Part shown: one piece after another, positions 1-9,367 of the stretch
How positions within the stretch are numbered: the first letter of the stretch is position 1
Layout: every line of letters begins with the position of its first letter
Assembly (NCBI RefSeq): GCF_022012435.1
Contig: NZ_JAKLUA010000010.1
Span: 62,001-126,000 of the forward strand
DNA: 64,000 bases
Direction of reading: 5' to 3'
From: Bradyrhizobium zhengyangense
GTDB lineage: Bacteria > Pseudomonadota > Alphaproteobacteria > Rhizobiales > Xanthobacteraceae
The notes under the pieces: generated by a model
The model's input: only the letters and a program-made list of their open reading frames with translations
What the model was told of the DNA's origin: nothing
Databases searched by the model: none
Made by a program: the position numbers and the translations under genes

Positions 1-581
1 GAGAGGGCGCAGGGAAGACCGGGTGCCGGCGCGGTCTGCTGCGCGAAAAATGTAGCGCAAGAAGACCGCACAACAGCATACAGGTGAAGCCCAACACACG
101 GCCTTCCCTGCTCGATGGTTTGACGGCTTATGCCGTGCTCTCCCGGGAGTCGAATTCCTTCTGGCCTCCCTCGCCTCGCGAATTAGCGATGTGGTTGATC
201 CGGTTGGACGCTCCACACCTCCGCGACAGGCTTGACCGTAGCGACGACGGCCGAGACCACACGGTTTTGCCGTACGCGCGCTCGCCAGCGCCACAGAGGC
301 TTTCGGCAGTGTGCACACGCGCCGCAAAGCATGTTGGCACGACGAACTGACAGCGCCGCTCGTCCACACGCGGCTTCGGGCTCACAGGGACTACCCACCC
401 TGCCCGCGCCATCTCGTGCCGACGCTGCCGCATCCACCGCAAGCCCGGCTCGCGAAGCGTGACGACGTACGATCGCCCCTCAAGGTGAACCGGGATGGGC
501 GACACATACGTCATTTCCGAATTTCGGTAAAACGAAATATTTTCACCGGCGCGGATTGACAGCCCTTGCGGGTGTTTTGCC
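1..581. repeat. Probable dispersed Bradyrhizobium-type intergenic repeat, non-coding
   Basis: No convincing gene lies here: the short open frames overlap on both strands, have no ribosome site and resemble no family. The texture is Arg/Ser/Cys-rich in all frames, as is usual for non-coding high-GC repeat DNA. From memory it resembles a multi-copy intergenic sequence in Bradyrhizobium and relatives: a GGGCGCAGGGAAG start, a CACACGCGGCTTCGGGCTCA core, and a tail ending in GCGGGTGTTTTGCC. The tail (555-581) recurs near the other end of the window at 63169-63194. The repeat identity is recall and could not be tested. The outer boundary is the window edge. Confidence 0.45.
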
Positions 582-618
582 GTTGGGGCGCCCGCCCCCG
601 GATGATCGAGGCGCGCCG

Positions 619-1683
619 TTACTGCGCGCCCGATCCGCCCTGCACGATCTTCTCGTTCAGCTTCTGGTCGACGGTATCGACCGTGCGGTCGATCTCGGCA
701 TTCGGCGCACCGAGCTGGTGCGAGATCAGCTTCACCAGCAGGTCGACGCGCTCGATGAAGGGCGCGCCGCTCGCGACCGCCCGCGCCGCCGATGACGGCT
801 TCAGCAGGCTTTCGGCGGCCTTGGCGTATTTCGCAAACGGCACCTGGTCCGCGGGATCGGCGCCGAGGCGGCGGGCGATGGCATCGACATGGTCATAGAT
901 CGTCTGCGAGCGCTTGAGGTCACCGTGCACGGCGTCGCGGATCGACTGCGGTTCGTTCGGCGTGATGCAGCGGTAGTTGCCGGTGAGCAGCATCGACCAT
1001 TTGGCCAGCGGCACGAACAGGGAATCAAACACCTTCAGCTTGACCGGCACGTCCTTGCCGTCGAGCGTCACCGCGTCGATGTCGGCCTCGAGCTCGCGCA
1101 GCACCTTGTTGTGCTTCTCGTCGGCAAAGACCGAGGCCTTGAAGTTGGTGGGCAAGCCGACATGCAGCACGTTCGCGGCTTCCTCCGGCGGACGGAAAGC
1201 CTGCGGATCGGGCGAGCACAGCGTCACCAGCCCCGGCTCGAACCGCTCCCACACCTGCGCATTGGTGTAGGCTTCCTCGAGATCCATGTCTGACAGCGCC
1301 GGGATACGCTTGAGATAAGGTAGCGGCGGCATGTTCATGATCGACAGGCACGGCAACTTCGCCGCGGCGATCTTGACCATGAGCATGCGAACCGTGTGGT
1401 TGGTGTATTGCGGCTCCTGCATTGCAAGGCCGACGAGATCGTAGCGGGAGACGTCCACATTCTGCGGCGTCACGGCGTCGAGCTTGCCGGGCAGGTCGCG
1501 CGAGAAAATGGCGCGGTGGACCGCCTCGTCGCGCAGCTTGATGCGCACCTCGGTGCCGTCGCGGTTGATCAGCTCCGCGGTCTTGGCGCGGCAGACCAGG
1601 GTCACGCTATGCCCGGCCATCAAGAGCTTGGTGCCCAGCAGGGAACCGTAGGAAGCTCCCAGAATCAGAACGTTGCGCGCCAT
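619..1683 (-). CDS. Ketopantoate reductase-family NAD(P)-binding protein
   Basis: The 354-residue product opens with a Rossmann dinucleotide-binding loop (residues 4-13, LILGASYGSL) followed by an Arg-containing stretch (VTLVCRAK), as in ApbA/PanE-type reductases. The remainder is longer and more divergent than PanE (about 300 aa), so reduction of 2-ketopantoate is not assured; it may act on another 2-keto acid or be an octopine/opine-dehydrogenase-like relative. I chose the internal ATG because GAGGGGACG sits just upstream and the Rossmann fold begins immediately after it. An in-frame start 36 codons earlier would add a Cys/Pro-rich tail unlike any family. It stands alone, divergent from the ATPase gene at 2042. 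Confidence 0.7.
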   Translation of the reverse strand: MARNVLILGASYGSLLGTKLLMAGHSVTLVCRAKTAELINRDGTEVRIKLRDEAVHRAIFSRDLPGKLDAVTPQNVDVSRYDLVGLAMQEPQYTNHTVRMLMVKIAAAKLPCLSIMNMPPLPYLKRIPALSDMDLEEAYTNAQVWERFEPGLVTLCSPDPQAFRPPEEAANVLHVGLPTNFKASVFADEKHNKVLRELEADIDAVTLDGKDVPVKLKVFDSLFVPLAKWSMLLTGNYRCITPNEPQSIRDAVHGDLKRSQTIYDHVDAIARRLGADPADQVPFAKYAKAAESLLKPSSAARAVASGAPFIERVDLLVKLISHQLGAPNAEIDRTVDTVDQKLNEKIVQGGSGAQ

Positions 1684-2041
1684 GATCGTCCCCTCGAAAA
1701 TGTGTGTGATTTTTGAGCCCCGGCCGTTGTCCGCGGGTGCGTTGCAGCATCTAAGGCAAACTGGGCGGGGATGGCAACTGGGATAATGCATACAAGGAGC
1801 GCCCGATATTCCGCTGTGCGGATAGCGCCGGCAGGCCGATTCACTTCACCAAATGCGATTTACCCGAAATATGGATGCATCGCTGATCCCGCCGTCATCC
1901 CAACCCGCACTTCTACGGCTTTCAAATCCCAACAGAAATTCCGCCGTGGGCAACGCGACGTGTTCCCTCGTGTTTCGCTCGACGCGTCCCGCTTCGATTG
2001 ATAAGCCGCTGTCCGCGAATGACGGGGCTTGAGTCGGGGAC
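1684..2041. other. Divergent intergenic region, no gene seen
   Basis: This 358-base gap separates the divergent reductase and ATPase genes and should hold both promoters. I see no clear -35/-10 pair, RNA gene or strong inverted repeat. Only the ribosome sites at its two ends can be recognised (GAGGGGACG on the minus strand, GTCGGGGAC on the plus strand). Confidence 0.4.
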
Positions 2042-3553
2042 ATGACGGTTGCGATCGAGATGGGTCTGACCACGGCGGGAGCCGGGGCGGCCATGGACCT
2101 CGAAGAATTGCTGGCGACCCGTCTCCTGGTGCAGGGCAATTCCGGCTCCGGCAAGTCGCATCTGCTCAGGCGCCTCCTGGAGCAGAGCGCGCCCTGGGTG
2201 CAGCAGGCCATCATCGATCCCGAGGGCGATTTCGTCACGCTGGCCGAACGCTTCGGCCATCTGGTGATCGACGCCGAGGATCACACCGAGCGCGGCCTGC
2301 AGGTGGCGGGCGAGCGCGCCCGGCTGCATCGCGTGTCCACCGTGCTCAATCTCGAGGGGTTGGACGCCGAGAATCAGATGCGGCGCGCGGCTGCGTTCCT
2401 TGGCGGCATGTTCGACGTCGAGCGCGACCATTGGTACCCGATGCTTGTGGTGGTCGACGAGGCGCAGCTGTTCGCGCCGGCGGTTGCCGGCGAGGTGTCG
2501 GACGAAGCGCGAAAATTGTCGCTGGGCGCCATGACCAATCTGATGTGCCGCGGCCGCAAGCGCGGCCTTGCCGGCATCATTGCGACGCAACGTCTGGCCA
2601 AGCTCGCCAAGAATGTCGCGGCCGAGGCGTCGAACTTTTTGATGGGTCGCACCTTCCTCGACATCGACATGGCGCGCGCCGCCGATCTGCTCGGCATGGA
2701 GCGGCGGCAGGCCGAAGCCTTTCGCGATCTCGAACGCGGGCAGTTCATGGCGCTGGGACCGGCGCTATCGCGCCGCCCCTTGCGCCTGAATATCGGCCCA
2801 ACCGAAACATCCCCGCGCAATTCGACGCCGCGGCTGATGCCGCTGCCCGAAGCGACGCTGGAAGATGCGCGCGCCGTGATCCTGGCTGCGCCGCCGCCGG
2901 ACGCCAGCCGGCCGCAGCGCCGGCCTGCGCCTGATCTGCTCGAGCAGCTTCGTGCGGCCAAGGCGGCAGCGCCTGAAATCAGCACTGAAGAGGTCGAGGA
3001 GCCGGTCAGTGCCGCAGAGCTCGCCGAACGGCGCGAGCGCGTGGACCGGACGTTGCGCGCGGTGCTGGCCGCGCCCGATGCCGGCTTCCGCGCCATCGGC
3101 GTGCTCTATCAGGAGTTCGTGGTCCGCTGCCGCATCGAAGGCCTCGGCGCGTCCGTGCCTGACCTTACCGAATTCCGCCGCATGCTGACGCATGCGCGCG
3201 CGGGCCTCGGCACGGACATTGCCGGGGACGATTCCTGGCGGGAGGTGACGCTGCGCGCCTCGATCCTGCCCGACGACATGCAGGGCGTGTTCATGATGCT
3301 CGCGCGCGCGGCCAAGGAAGGCTGGCCCTGCCCCGGCGACATCGCCATCGCCCGCGCCTATGGCTCGCATTCGCTGCGCCGGGCCCAGCGCCTGCTTGGC
3401 TATATGGAGGAGCAGGGCCTGATCGTCGTTCAGCTCGACGGCGGCGGCCGCCGAATCGTCACACTGGTGGAATTGGCCTGGGCGACCGCACCTGGCGATC
3501 CCAACGGCGACGATCAGCCGGCCGAGCAAATGCCGAGCGCGGCGTCGGCCTGA
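2042..3553 (+). CDS. HerA/DUF87-like ATP-binding protein
   Basis: A 503-residue P-loop ATPase of the HerA/DUF87 superfamily. The Walker A motif GNSGSGKS is at residues 32-39. A Walker B-type MLVVVDEAQ is near 134-142, and an RGRKRGLAGIIATQR segment further on fits the sensor/arginine-finger region of these helicase/translocase-like ATPases. The C-terminal third (about 300-490) is Ala/Arg-rich and ends in a winged-helix-like stretch (SHSLRRAQRLLGYMEEQGLI). The family is linked to DNA end processing or pumping, but many members, including this one, have no assigned role. No NurA-type nuclease lies beside it. The start follows a GGGGAC ribosome site. Confidence 0.75.
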   Translation: MTVAIEMGLTTAGAGAAMDLEELLATRLLVQGNSGSGKSHLLRRLLEQSAPWVQQAIIDPEGDFVTLAERFGHLVIDAEDHTERGLQVAGERARLHRVSTVLNLEGLDAENQMRRAAAFLGGMFDVERDHWYPMLVVVDEAQLFAPAVAGEVSDEARKLSLGAMTNLMCRGRKRGLAGIIATQRLAKLAKNVAAEASNFLMGRTFLDIDMARAADLLGMERRQAEAFRDLERGQFMALGPALSRRPLRLNIGPTETSPRNSTPRLMPLPEATLEDARAVILAAPPPDASRPQRRPAPDLLEQLRAAKAAAPEISTEEVEEPVSAAELAERRERVDRTLRAVLAAPDAGFRAIGVLYQEFVVRCRIEGLGASVPDLTEFRRMLTHARAGLGTDIAGDDSWREVTLRASILPDDMQGVFMMLARAAKEGWPCPGDIAIARAYGSHSLRRAQRLLGYMEEQGLIVVQLDGGGRRIVTLVELAWATAPGDPNGDDQPAEQMPSAASA

Positions 3554-3558
3554 CGCCG

Positions 3559-4584
3559 TCACGCCGCCGCGAACATACGGCGATAAAGTAGGCTCGAGAC
3601 GAGCCAGGCGATCACGAACAGCGCGATCACCGCGAAACCGACATTGGCGAGCGACTCGTTCAGGCTATCGACCAACGCCCACACGCCACCATTAAGTCCA
3701 AGCCGGTCGCTGATCAGGCCAAGCGCCTCGATGCCGCCGATCAACAGCGCGACCGCGACGGACGCGCCAGTGATCGTGAGGTTGTACCAGAGCTTGCGCA
3801 TGGGATCTACGAAGGCCCAGCGATAGGCGCTGACCATCAGCGCGGAGTCGGCGGTATCGACCAGCGCCATGCCTGACGCGAACAGTGCGGGGAAGACCAG
3901 GATGTCGGCGAGCGAGGCACCACGTGCCGCTTCGGTGGCGGAGATGCTGAGCAGCCCGACCTCGGTTGCGGTGTCGAAGCCGAGGCCGAACAGCAATCCG
4001 AGCGGAAACATGTGCCATGGCTTCGTCACCAGGCGGAACATCGGGCCGAGCAGGCGCGCGAGAAAGCCGCGATGCGCGAGCAGCGCCTCGAGCCCGGCGG
4101 CGTCATGAACGCCCTGCTCGCGCGCGGCGCGAAAGGTTCGCCACAGGCCGGCGAAGATGACAAGGTTGATCGCGGCGATCGCCAGCAGGAACAGCGCCGA
4201 CACCGAGGTGCCGATCAGGCTGCCGATATCCTTCAACAGGCTGCCACCGCCAAGGCTGACGACGCCGAGCGCGAGCAGCATGGTCGCGATCACGACCACA
4301 GTGGAGTGACCGAGCGCGAAATAGAGACCGACGCTGCGCGGCGCATCGCCCGCCTGCATCAGCTTGCGCACGACATTGTCGATGGCGGCGATGTGGTCGG
4401 CATCGACGGCGTGGCGCAGGCCGAACACCCAGGCGAGCAGCGCAGTCGCCATCACCGCCGGCAGCTCGCCGAACGCCGCGAAAGCCCAGGCCCATACGGC
4501 GACATTGGCGGCGACGAGGCCGCCGAACAGCAGCACCATTCCGGGCTCAGCCGCCCGCACAGACCATCTCGTCACGTCACGCAT
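3559..4584 (-). CDS. HoxN/HupN/NixA-type nickel/cobalt permease
   Basis: A 341-residue polytopic membrane protein with the NiCoT signature RHAVDADHIAAIDN at residues 57-70, whose His and Asp residues are known to bind the metal in this family. A second family motif, LGFDTATE, lies near the middle. About eight hydrophobic segments are visible, as expected for these secondary Ni2+/Co2+ importers. In Bradyrhizobium the homologue HupN feeds uptake hydrogenase and urease, but no such genes are in the window, so whether nickel or cobalt is carried is open. It ends 5 bases from the convergent ATPase gene and is followed upstream by an unrelated importer operon. Confidence 0.88.
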   Translation of the reverse strand: MRDVTRWSVRAAEPGMVLLFGGLVAANVAVWAWAFAAFGELPAVMATALLAWVFGLRHAVDADHIAAIDNVVRKLMQAGDAPRSVGLYFALGHSTVVVIATMLLALGVVSLGGGSLLKDIGSLIGTSVSALFLLAIAAINLVIFAGLWRTFRAAREQGVHDAAGLEALLAHRGFLARLLGPMFRLVTKPWHMFPLGLLFGLGFDTATEVGLLSISATEAARGASLADILVFPALFASGMALVDTADSALMVSAYRWAFVDPMRKLWYNLTITGASVAVALLIGGIEALGLISDRLGLNGGVWALVDSLNESLANVGFAVIALFVIAWLVSSLLYRRMFAAA

Positions 4585-4666
4585 TCCGCCGCGCGCCCCA
4601 TTGCGTCAACGGTATGATCTTTTCAGATAATTGTCACACTGACCAGCGCAAAACCCGAACCGCCGA

Positions 4667-4689
4667 GGCGGCATTCGCGCATAGCCGCC
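4667..4689 (-). terminator. Weak hairpin after livF
   Basis: Read on the minus strand, GGCGGC and GCCGCC flank an 11-base loop immediately after the livF stop codon. A short T run follows about 13 bases later. This is a plausible transcription end for the importer operon but a poor match to an ideal intrinsic terminator. Confidence 0.3.
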
Positions 4690-5430
4690 TTACGCGGCTT
4701 CGCTGCCGCCGAGATAGGCGTCGCGCACGCGAGGGTCATCCTTCAGCGTGCGCGCCGGGCCCGAGAGCACGATCTTGCCGGTCTGGAGCACATAAGCCTC
4801 ATGCGCGATTTCGAGCGCAAGGCTGGCGTTCTGCTCGACCATGAAGATCGAGACGCCGTCCTGGTTGATGGTGCGGATCAGCTCGAGCACGCGGTCGACA
4901 TAGAGCGGCGACAGGCCCATGGTCGGCTCGTCCATCACGATCAGGCGCGGACGGCTCATCAGCGCGCGCGCCATCGCCACCATCTGCTGCTCGCCGCCTG
5001 ACAGCGAGCCCGCGCGCTGCGACAGCCGCTGGCCAAGCTTCGGGAACAGCGTCAGCATCTTGTCGAGATCCTGCGCCACGGCGTCGCGGTCGCTGCGCAC
5101 GAAGGCGCCCATCAGGATGTTCTCGCGGACGCTCATGTCGGCGAACAGCCGCCGCGCCTCGGGCACCGAGGCAATGCCACGGCGGACGATCTGCGGCGTG
5201 GTGAGGCTGATCAGCGAGGCACCGTCGAACGTCACCTCGCCCGAGCGTGGCTTCACCAGGCCAAGAATGATCTTCATCGTCGTCGACTTGCCGCTGGCGT
5301 TGCCGCCGAGCAGGCAGACGATGTGGCCGCGGCCCACGGTGATGGACAGGTCGAAATGCACCTGGGCCTGGCCATAGAACGTGTTGACATCAGTCAACGC
5401 CAGCAGTGGTTCGGGTGCGCCCGTGGTCAT
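4690..5430 (-). CDS. livF: Branched-chain-type (HAAT) ABC importer ATPase, LivF-like
   Basis: A 246-residue ATPase with Walker A LGGNASGKST at residues 41-50, signature LSGGEQQMVAMARAL, Walker B LIVMDEPTMGL and the short architecture of LivF. It pairs with the adjacent LivG to power uptake through the fused LivHM permease. Its start overlaps the livG stop by 4 bases, which indicates translational coupling. It is the last gene of a minus-strand array that begins with a MetQ-like binding protein and a luciferase-like monooxygenase, so the cargo may be the substrate of that enzyme rather than leucine. Confidence 0.9.
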   Translation of the reverse strand: MTTGAPEPLLALTDVNTFYGQAQVHFDLSITVGRGHIVCLLGGNASGKSTTMKIILGLVKPRSGEVTFDGASLISLTTPQIVRRGIASVPEARRLFADMSVRENILMGAFVRSDRDAVAQDLDKMLTLFPKLGQRLSQRAGSLSGGEQQMVAMARALMSRPRLIVMDEPTMGLSPLYVDRVLELIRTINQDGVSIFMVEQNASLALEIAHEAYVLQTGKIVLSGPARTLKDDPRVRDAYLGGSEAA

Positions 5431-6275
5431 GCCGCACTCTCCTGCTCCGCTGTTCCTGACAGCCCGTGGCCGAGATAGGCCTCGATCACCTTGGGATCGC
5501 CACGCACCTGCCCGCCCGGCCCTTCCGCGATCTTCTTACCCTCGTCCATGACGATGACGCGATCGGAGAGCTGCATCACCATCTCGAGCTTGTGCTCGAT
5601 CAGGAGAATGGTCAGCCCTTCTGCTTTCAATTCGGCGACGAGCGCCTGCATCTCCGCGGTCTCGCTCGGGTTCATGCCGGCGGTCGGCTCGTCGAGCAGC
5701 AAGAGACGCGGCTTCAGCGCGAGTGCGCGCGCGATCTCGACGCGGCGGCGGTTGGCATAGGACAGGCTGTAGGCCGGCTGGTCGATCCGCGGCAGCAGCC
5801 GCTCACCGAAGCGGGCGAGAATGGCTTTGACGTCTTCGCGCAGCCGCTCTTCCTCGGCCTTGACGCTTGAAGGACGCAGCAACGCCAGGCCCAGCTCCAG
5901 CAGTGGACCGATCACAGGCACGGCCGGCTTCACGGCACGCAAGCGTGTGTGCGCGCCGATCAGGACGTTGTCCATGACACTGAGATTGCCGAAGACGCGG
6001 CCGAGCTGGAACGTGCGCGCGATGCCCTGCGCGGCGAGCCGCTCCGGCGAAAGGCCCGTGATGTCCTGCCCTTCGAAGCTGACTGTGCCCCCATCCGGCC
6101 GATCGAGCCCGGTGACCAGATTGAACAGCGTGGTCTTGCCGGCGCCGTTCGGGCCGATGATGCTGACGAGCCCGCCCTTGGCGAGATCGAGATCGATGCC
6201 GTCGACGGCGGTGAGGCCGCCGAAGCGGCGCGTCAGCCCGCGCAGGGACAACAGCGGTGCGAGCGCCTCCGCCAT
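5427..6275 (-). CDS. livG: Branched-chain-type (HAAT) ABC importer ATPase, LivG-like
   Basis: A 282-residue ATPase with Walker A GPNGAGKT at residues 41-48 and Walker B LLLLDEPTAGMNPSE. The ABC signature reads LSYANRRRVEIARAL: the usual glycine of the LSGGQ-type motif is alanine here. I recall the same variant from other rhizobial HAAT LivG proteins, so it is probably a subfamily trait rather than decay. The gene overlaps both livF (4 bases) and the permease stop, consistent with a single transcript. Confidence 0.9.
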   Translation of the reverse strand: MAEALAPLLSLRGLTRRFGGLTAVDGIDLDLAKGGLVSIIGPNGAGKTTLFNLVTGLDRPDGGTVSFEGQDITGLSPERLAAQGIARTFQLGRVFGNLSVMDNVLIGAHTRLRAVKPAVPVIGPLLELGLALLRPSSVKAEEERLREDVKAILARFGERLLPRIDQPAYSLSYANRRRVEIARALALKPRLLLLDEPTAGMNPSETAEMQALVAELKAEGLTILLIEHKLEMVMQLSDRVIVMDEGKKIAEGPGGQVRGDPKVIEAYLGHGLSGTAEQESAA

Positions 6276-8098
6276 CAGATCGTCCCCAACAGGCCTTGCG
6301 GCCTGAATCGCACGAGCAGGAGCAGCACGATGCCGTAGATCAGAATGCGGTACTCCGCCGCGATCCGGAACACTTCGGGCAGGCCGACCAGCGCCACTGC
6401 GCCGAGAATCGCGCCGACGACGTTGCCGAGGCCGCCGAGGATCACGACCGTCAGCGCCAGGATCGATTGCTGCGTGTTGAAGGTCTCGTGATTGATGTAG
6501 GAATAGAGATGCGCGGCGATGCCGCCACTGACGCCCGCTGCGAAGCCACCGAAGATGAAGGCGAGCGACTTGTAACGGTTGAGGCTAAGGCCATAGGCGC
6601 GCGCGGCGATGTCGTCATCGCGGATGGCACGAAAGCAGCGGCCGAGATGCGAGCCCAGCAGGCGCGCCTGAAGCAGCGCGAGCACGACCATCACGGCGAA
6701 GGCGAACCAATATACCGAGGCCGGGCTGATCAGGTCGTAGCCGAACAGCGACAGCGGCGGGATGCCGGAAATGCCGATCGGCCCGCGCGTGACGCTTTCC
6801 CAGTTCAGGATCACCAGCGACACGATCTCGCCGATGGCGAGCGTCGCGATCGAGACGTAATGCCCGCGCAGGCGAAAGGATGGCGAGATCAGGATCGTGC
6901 CGAGTGCGGCGCTCATCAGGCCGCCGGCCATGATGGCGAGGCCAACAGGCACGTTCAATGTCAGCGACAGCAGCGCGGACGTATAGGCACCGATCGCGAG
7001 CAGCGCGGCGTGTCCGAGCGAGACCTGGCCGATCGTGCCGGCCACCAGCGTCAGGCTGAGCGCGAGCATACCGAGCAGCCAGGCGTTGATCAGCGTCTGG
7101 AGGATGTAGAACGACACCGGCAGCAGCGGCAGGATCGCCAATGCGACGATTGCGACAGCCAGGGCCCAGCGCGGAATACGCACTGGCCGGCTCGGCGCGA
7201 TAAAGGTGCCAGTGAGTGGCTCCGGCGGCGCCTGCCGGGCGCTGGCAAACAGGCCGTTCGGCCGCAGCACCAGCACGACCACCAACAGCAGGAAGGCGAA
7301 CAGATTGCGATAGCTGGTGCCGAACACGGCGACGCCGTAGCTCTCGACAAGGCCAAGCAGCATGCTGCCGATCACGGCGCCGGGCACATTGCCGGCACCG
7401 CCGACCACCTCAGCCACGACGCCCTTCAGCGTCGCCTGCAGGCTCATCGCGGTGTCGATCTGGTTGTAATACATGCCGACCAAGAGGCCAGAGACACCAC
7501 CGAGCGCCGCTGCGATCCCGAACACCGTCTGGTTGACGCGGTTGACATCGACGCCCATCTGCATCGCGGCGTCGCGATCCTGCGAGGCGGCGCGCACCGC
7601 CCAGCCAAGCTTGGTATAGCGCAGGAACACGAACAGCAGCAGCGCGCTGGAGATCCCGACGCCGGCGATCAGCAGATCCAGCGGCCCGATGGTTCCGCCG
7701 CCAACCTGAAATCGCACATCCGGCAACTGGCTCGGCAGCGCGCGCGGATTGGGCGAGAAGGTCAGCATGACCAGCTGATCGAGCACGAAGCTGATGCCGA
7801 TGGTCGCCAGCAGCGGCGCGATGCGCACCGAGTTCTGAAGGGGCCGAAGGCCGAACCGCTCGATGATCAGCCCGACGACCGCGGCCACCACCGCGACGAC
7901 AATGATCGTGAGCGGCAGCGGCGTGTGCAGCTGCACCACCGCGACCCAGCCGATATAGGCGCCGACGAGGTAGATCGAGCCCTGCGCGAAGTTGATCAGC
8001 CGGCTGACGCCGAAGATCAGCGCGAGCCCGACCGCAACCAGGGCGTAGACGTTACCGACGATCAGCCCGTTGATGGTGTAGTCGAGCCAGGAAGACAC
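6275..8098 (-). CDS. Fused LivH-LivM ABC permease
   Basis: This 607-residue inner-membrane protein joins the two permeases that are usually separate in HAAT importers. Residues about 1-290 are LivH-like (start MSSWLDYTINGLIVGNVYAL, then a GVDVNRVNQTVFGIAAALGG segment). Residues about 310-600 are LivM-like (GQVSLGHAALLAIGAYTSALL, RAIRDDDIAARAYGLSLNRYK). Such head-to-tail fusions are common in rhizobia. The ATPases LivG and LivF follow with overlaps, and a periplasmic binding protein precedes it by 53 bases, giving a complete transporter. Confidence 0.9.
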   Translation of the reverse strand: MSSWLDYTINGLIVGNVYALVAVGLALIFGVSRLINFAQGSIYLVGAYIGWVAVVQLHTPLPLTIIVVAVVAAVVGLIIERFGLRPLQNSVRIAPLLATIGISFVLDQLVMLTFSPNPRALPSQLPDVRFQVGGGTIGPLDLLIAGVGISSALLLFVFLRYTKLGWAVRAASQDRDAAMQMGVDVNRVNQTVFGIAAALGGVSGLLVGMYYNQIDTAMSLQATLKGVVAEVVGGAGNVPGAVIGSMLLGLVESYGVAVFGTSYRNLFAFLLLVVVLVLRPNGLFASARQAPPEPLTGTFIAPSRPVRIPRWALAVAIVALAILPLLPVSFYILQTLINAWLLGMLALSLTLVAGTIGQVSLGHAALLAIGAYTSALLSLTLNVPVGLAIMAGGLMSAALGTILISPSFRLRGHYVSIATLAIGEIVSLVILNWESVTRGPIGISGIPPLSLFGYDLISPASVYWFAFAVMVVLALLQARLLGSHLGRCFRAIRDDDIAARAYGLSLNRYKSLAFIFGGFAAGVSGGIAAHLYSYINHETFNTQQSILALTVVILGGLGNVVGAILGAVALVGLPEVFRIAAEYRILIYGIVLLLLVRFRPQGLLGTI

Positions 8099-8151
8099 GC
8101 AGGGTTCCTAATGAAGGGAGAAAGGCCGGAGCAGGAGCTCCGGCCAAGAGA

Positions 8152-9306
8152 TCAGGTCGGCTTGCCGTCCCAAAGCGCGAACTGGCCCTTGCGTACGACG
8201 AGCTCGGCATTCATCGCGCCCTTGACGCGCCGGGTGGCGACGTCGAACGTCGCGGTGCCGAAGATCACGCTCGGGACGTCCTTCACCTTGGCGAAGGCAT
8301 CGCGGATCGCCTTGCGATCGGTGCCGCCGATCTTCAGCACGGCCGCGGCCATGTTCATGGCGTCATAGGCGTAGGCGTTGAAGGCATCGGGCTCGAGACC
8401 ATTGTACTTCTTCTTGAAGCCGGCGATGAACTTCTGCACCTCGGGCCGCGGATCTTCCGGGAAGTAGCGCGTGCCGACATGGACGTCCTCAACGGCATCA
8501 CCGCCAAGCTCGATAAACTTAGGTGAATAGACCGAGCTCGCGGCGCAGATCACCTGCTTGAGCCCGACCTGCCGCGCCTGGCGCGCGATCAGCGCACCGT
8601 CGGAGTAATAGGAGATCAGGACCAGGCCATCGGGATTGGCATCACGCACGCGCACCAGCGTGGACCGGAAGTCGCGCTCTTCGGCGATATAGCCTTCGGT
8701 GACGACGATCTCCGCGCCATATTCCTTGGCGGCGTTGTTGAAGTAGTCGCGGCTGGTGCGGCCCCAATCGGTGTTGAGATGCAGTACCGCTAGCTTCTTC
8801 AGGCCGAGGCTCTTCACCGCATAGCGCGCCAACAGCGGCTGCTCGTCGGCCTGGCTGACCGACGTGCTCCACATGAAGTCGCCGCCCTTGGTGAAGTCGG
8901 GATGCGAATTGGTAAAGCCGAACTGCACCAGGCCGCCGCGCTGATAGATCGGCGAGGCTGCCATCGAGGCGGGGCTGGAAAAGTCGCCGAGCTCCAGGAC
9001 GATCTTGGGATCGGACACGAATTTCTGGGCGATCGCGACCGATTGTCGTGGATCGCTCTGGCTGTCCTCGAACTGATAGGCAAGCTTGCGGCCATTGATG
9101 CCGCCGGCGGCCGTGATCTCGTCGAGCGCGAGATCAAAGCCCTGCTTCCATTGCGTGCCATATTGCGCGTTCGGCCCGGTCAGCGGACCGCTGACGCCGA
9201 GCATGATCGGATCGGTGTCGGCGAAGGCGCTGCGGGAGGAGACTGCGCCCGCCATCATGGCGGCCAGTGAGCCCTTGACCAGGGTTCGGCGATTGATGTT
9301 GCTCAT
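8152..9306 (-). CDS. HAAT-family periplasmic binding protein
   Basis: A 384-residue type-I periplasmic binding protein (LivJ/LivK/AmiC fold). The N terminus carries NRRTLVKG followed by a hydrophobic stretch ending SAFADTDP, which looks like a Tat-type export signal. The mature part starts with the family motif IMLGVSGPLTGPNAQYG. I chose the internal ATG because GGAG lies 7-10 bases upstream and the signal peptide starts there; the longer frame adds 65 unrelated residues. It supplies substrate to the LivHM-LivG-LivF importer that follows. The ligand cannot be read from sequence; the upstream oxidative genes suggest something other than an ordinary amino acid. Confidence 0.88.
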   Translation of the reverse strand: MSNINRRTLVKGSLAAMMAGAVSSRSAFADTDPIMLGVSGPLTGPNAQYGTQWKQGFDLALDEITAAGGINGRKLAYQFEDSQSDPRQSVAIAQKFVSDPKIVLELGDFSSPASMAASPIYQRGGLVQFGFTNSHPDFTKGGDFMWSTSVSQADEQPLLARYAVKSLGLKKLAVLHLNTDWGRTSRDYFNNAAKEYGAEIVVTEGYIAEERDFRSTLVRVRDANPDGLVLISYYSDGALIARQARQVGLKQVICAASSVYSPKFIELGGDAVEDVHVGTRYFPEDPRPEVQKFIAGFKKKYNGLEPDAFNAYAYDAMNMAAAVLKIGGTDRKAIRDAFAKVKDVPSVIFGTATFDVATRRVKGAMNAELVVRKGQFALWDGKPT

Positions 9307-9367
9307 GCACGGCTCCATCCACTCAGGTGTTGAAAACAAGCAGCAAGTCTTGTGCCGGTGAAATTGC

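Noticed and set aside
128..514. 128-codon open frame at the left edge
   Set aside because: There is no ribosome site, overlapping frames exist on both strands, and the region looks like a dispersed non-coding repeat.
1802..1813. 12-mer CCCGATATTCCG shared with the arcD upstream motif region (57242-57253)
   Set aside because: It lacks the GATCA part of the motif, and shared 12-mers are expected by the hundreds in 64 kb.
6257..8368. 703-codon open frame on the plus strand
   Set aside because: It lies antisense to the fused LivHM permease. The product is His/Gln/Arg/Asp-rich with no domain, as expected for the opposite strand of a membrane-protein gene in high-GC DNA.
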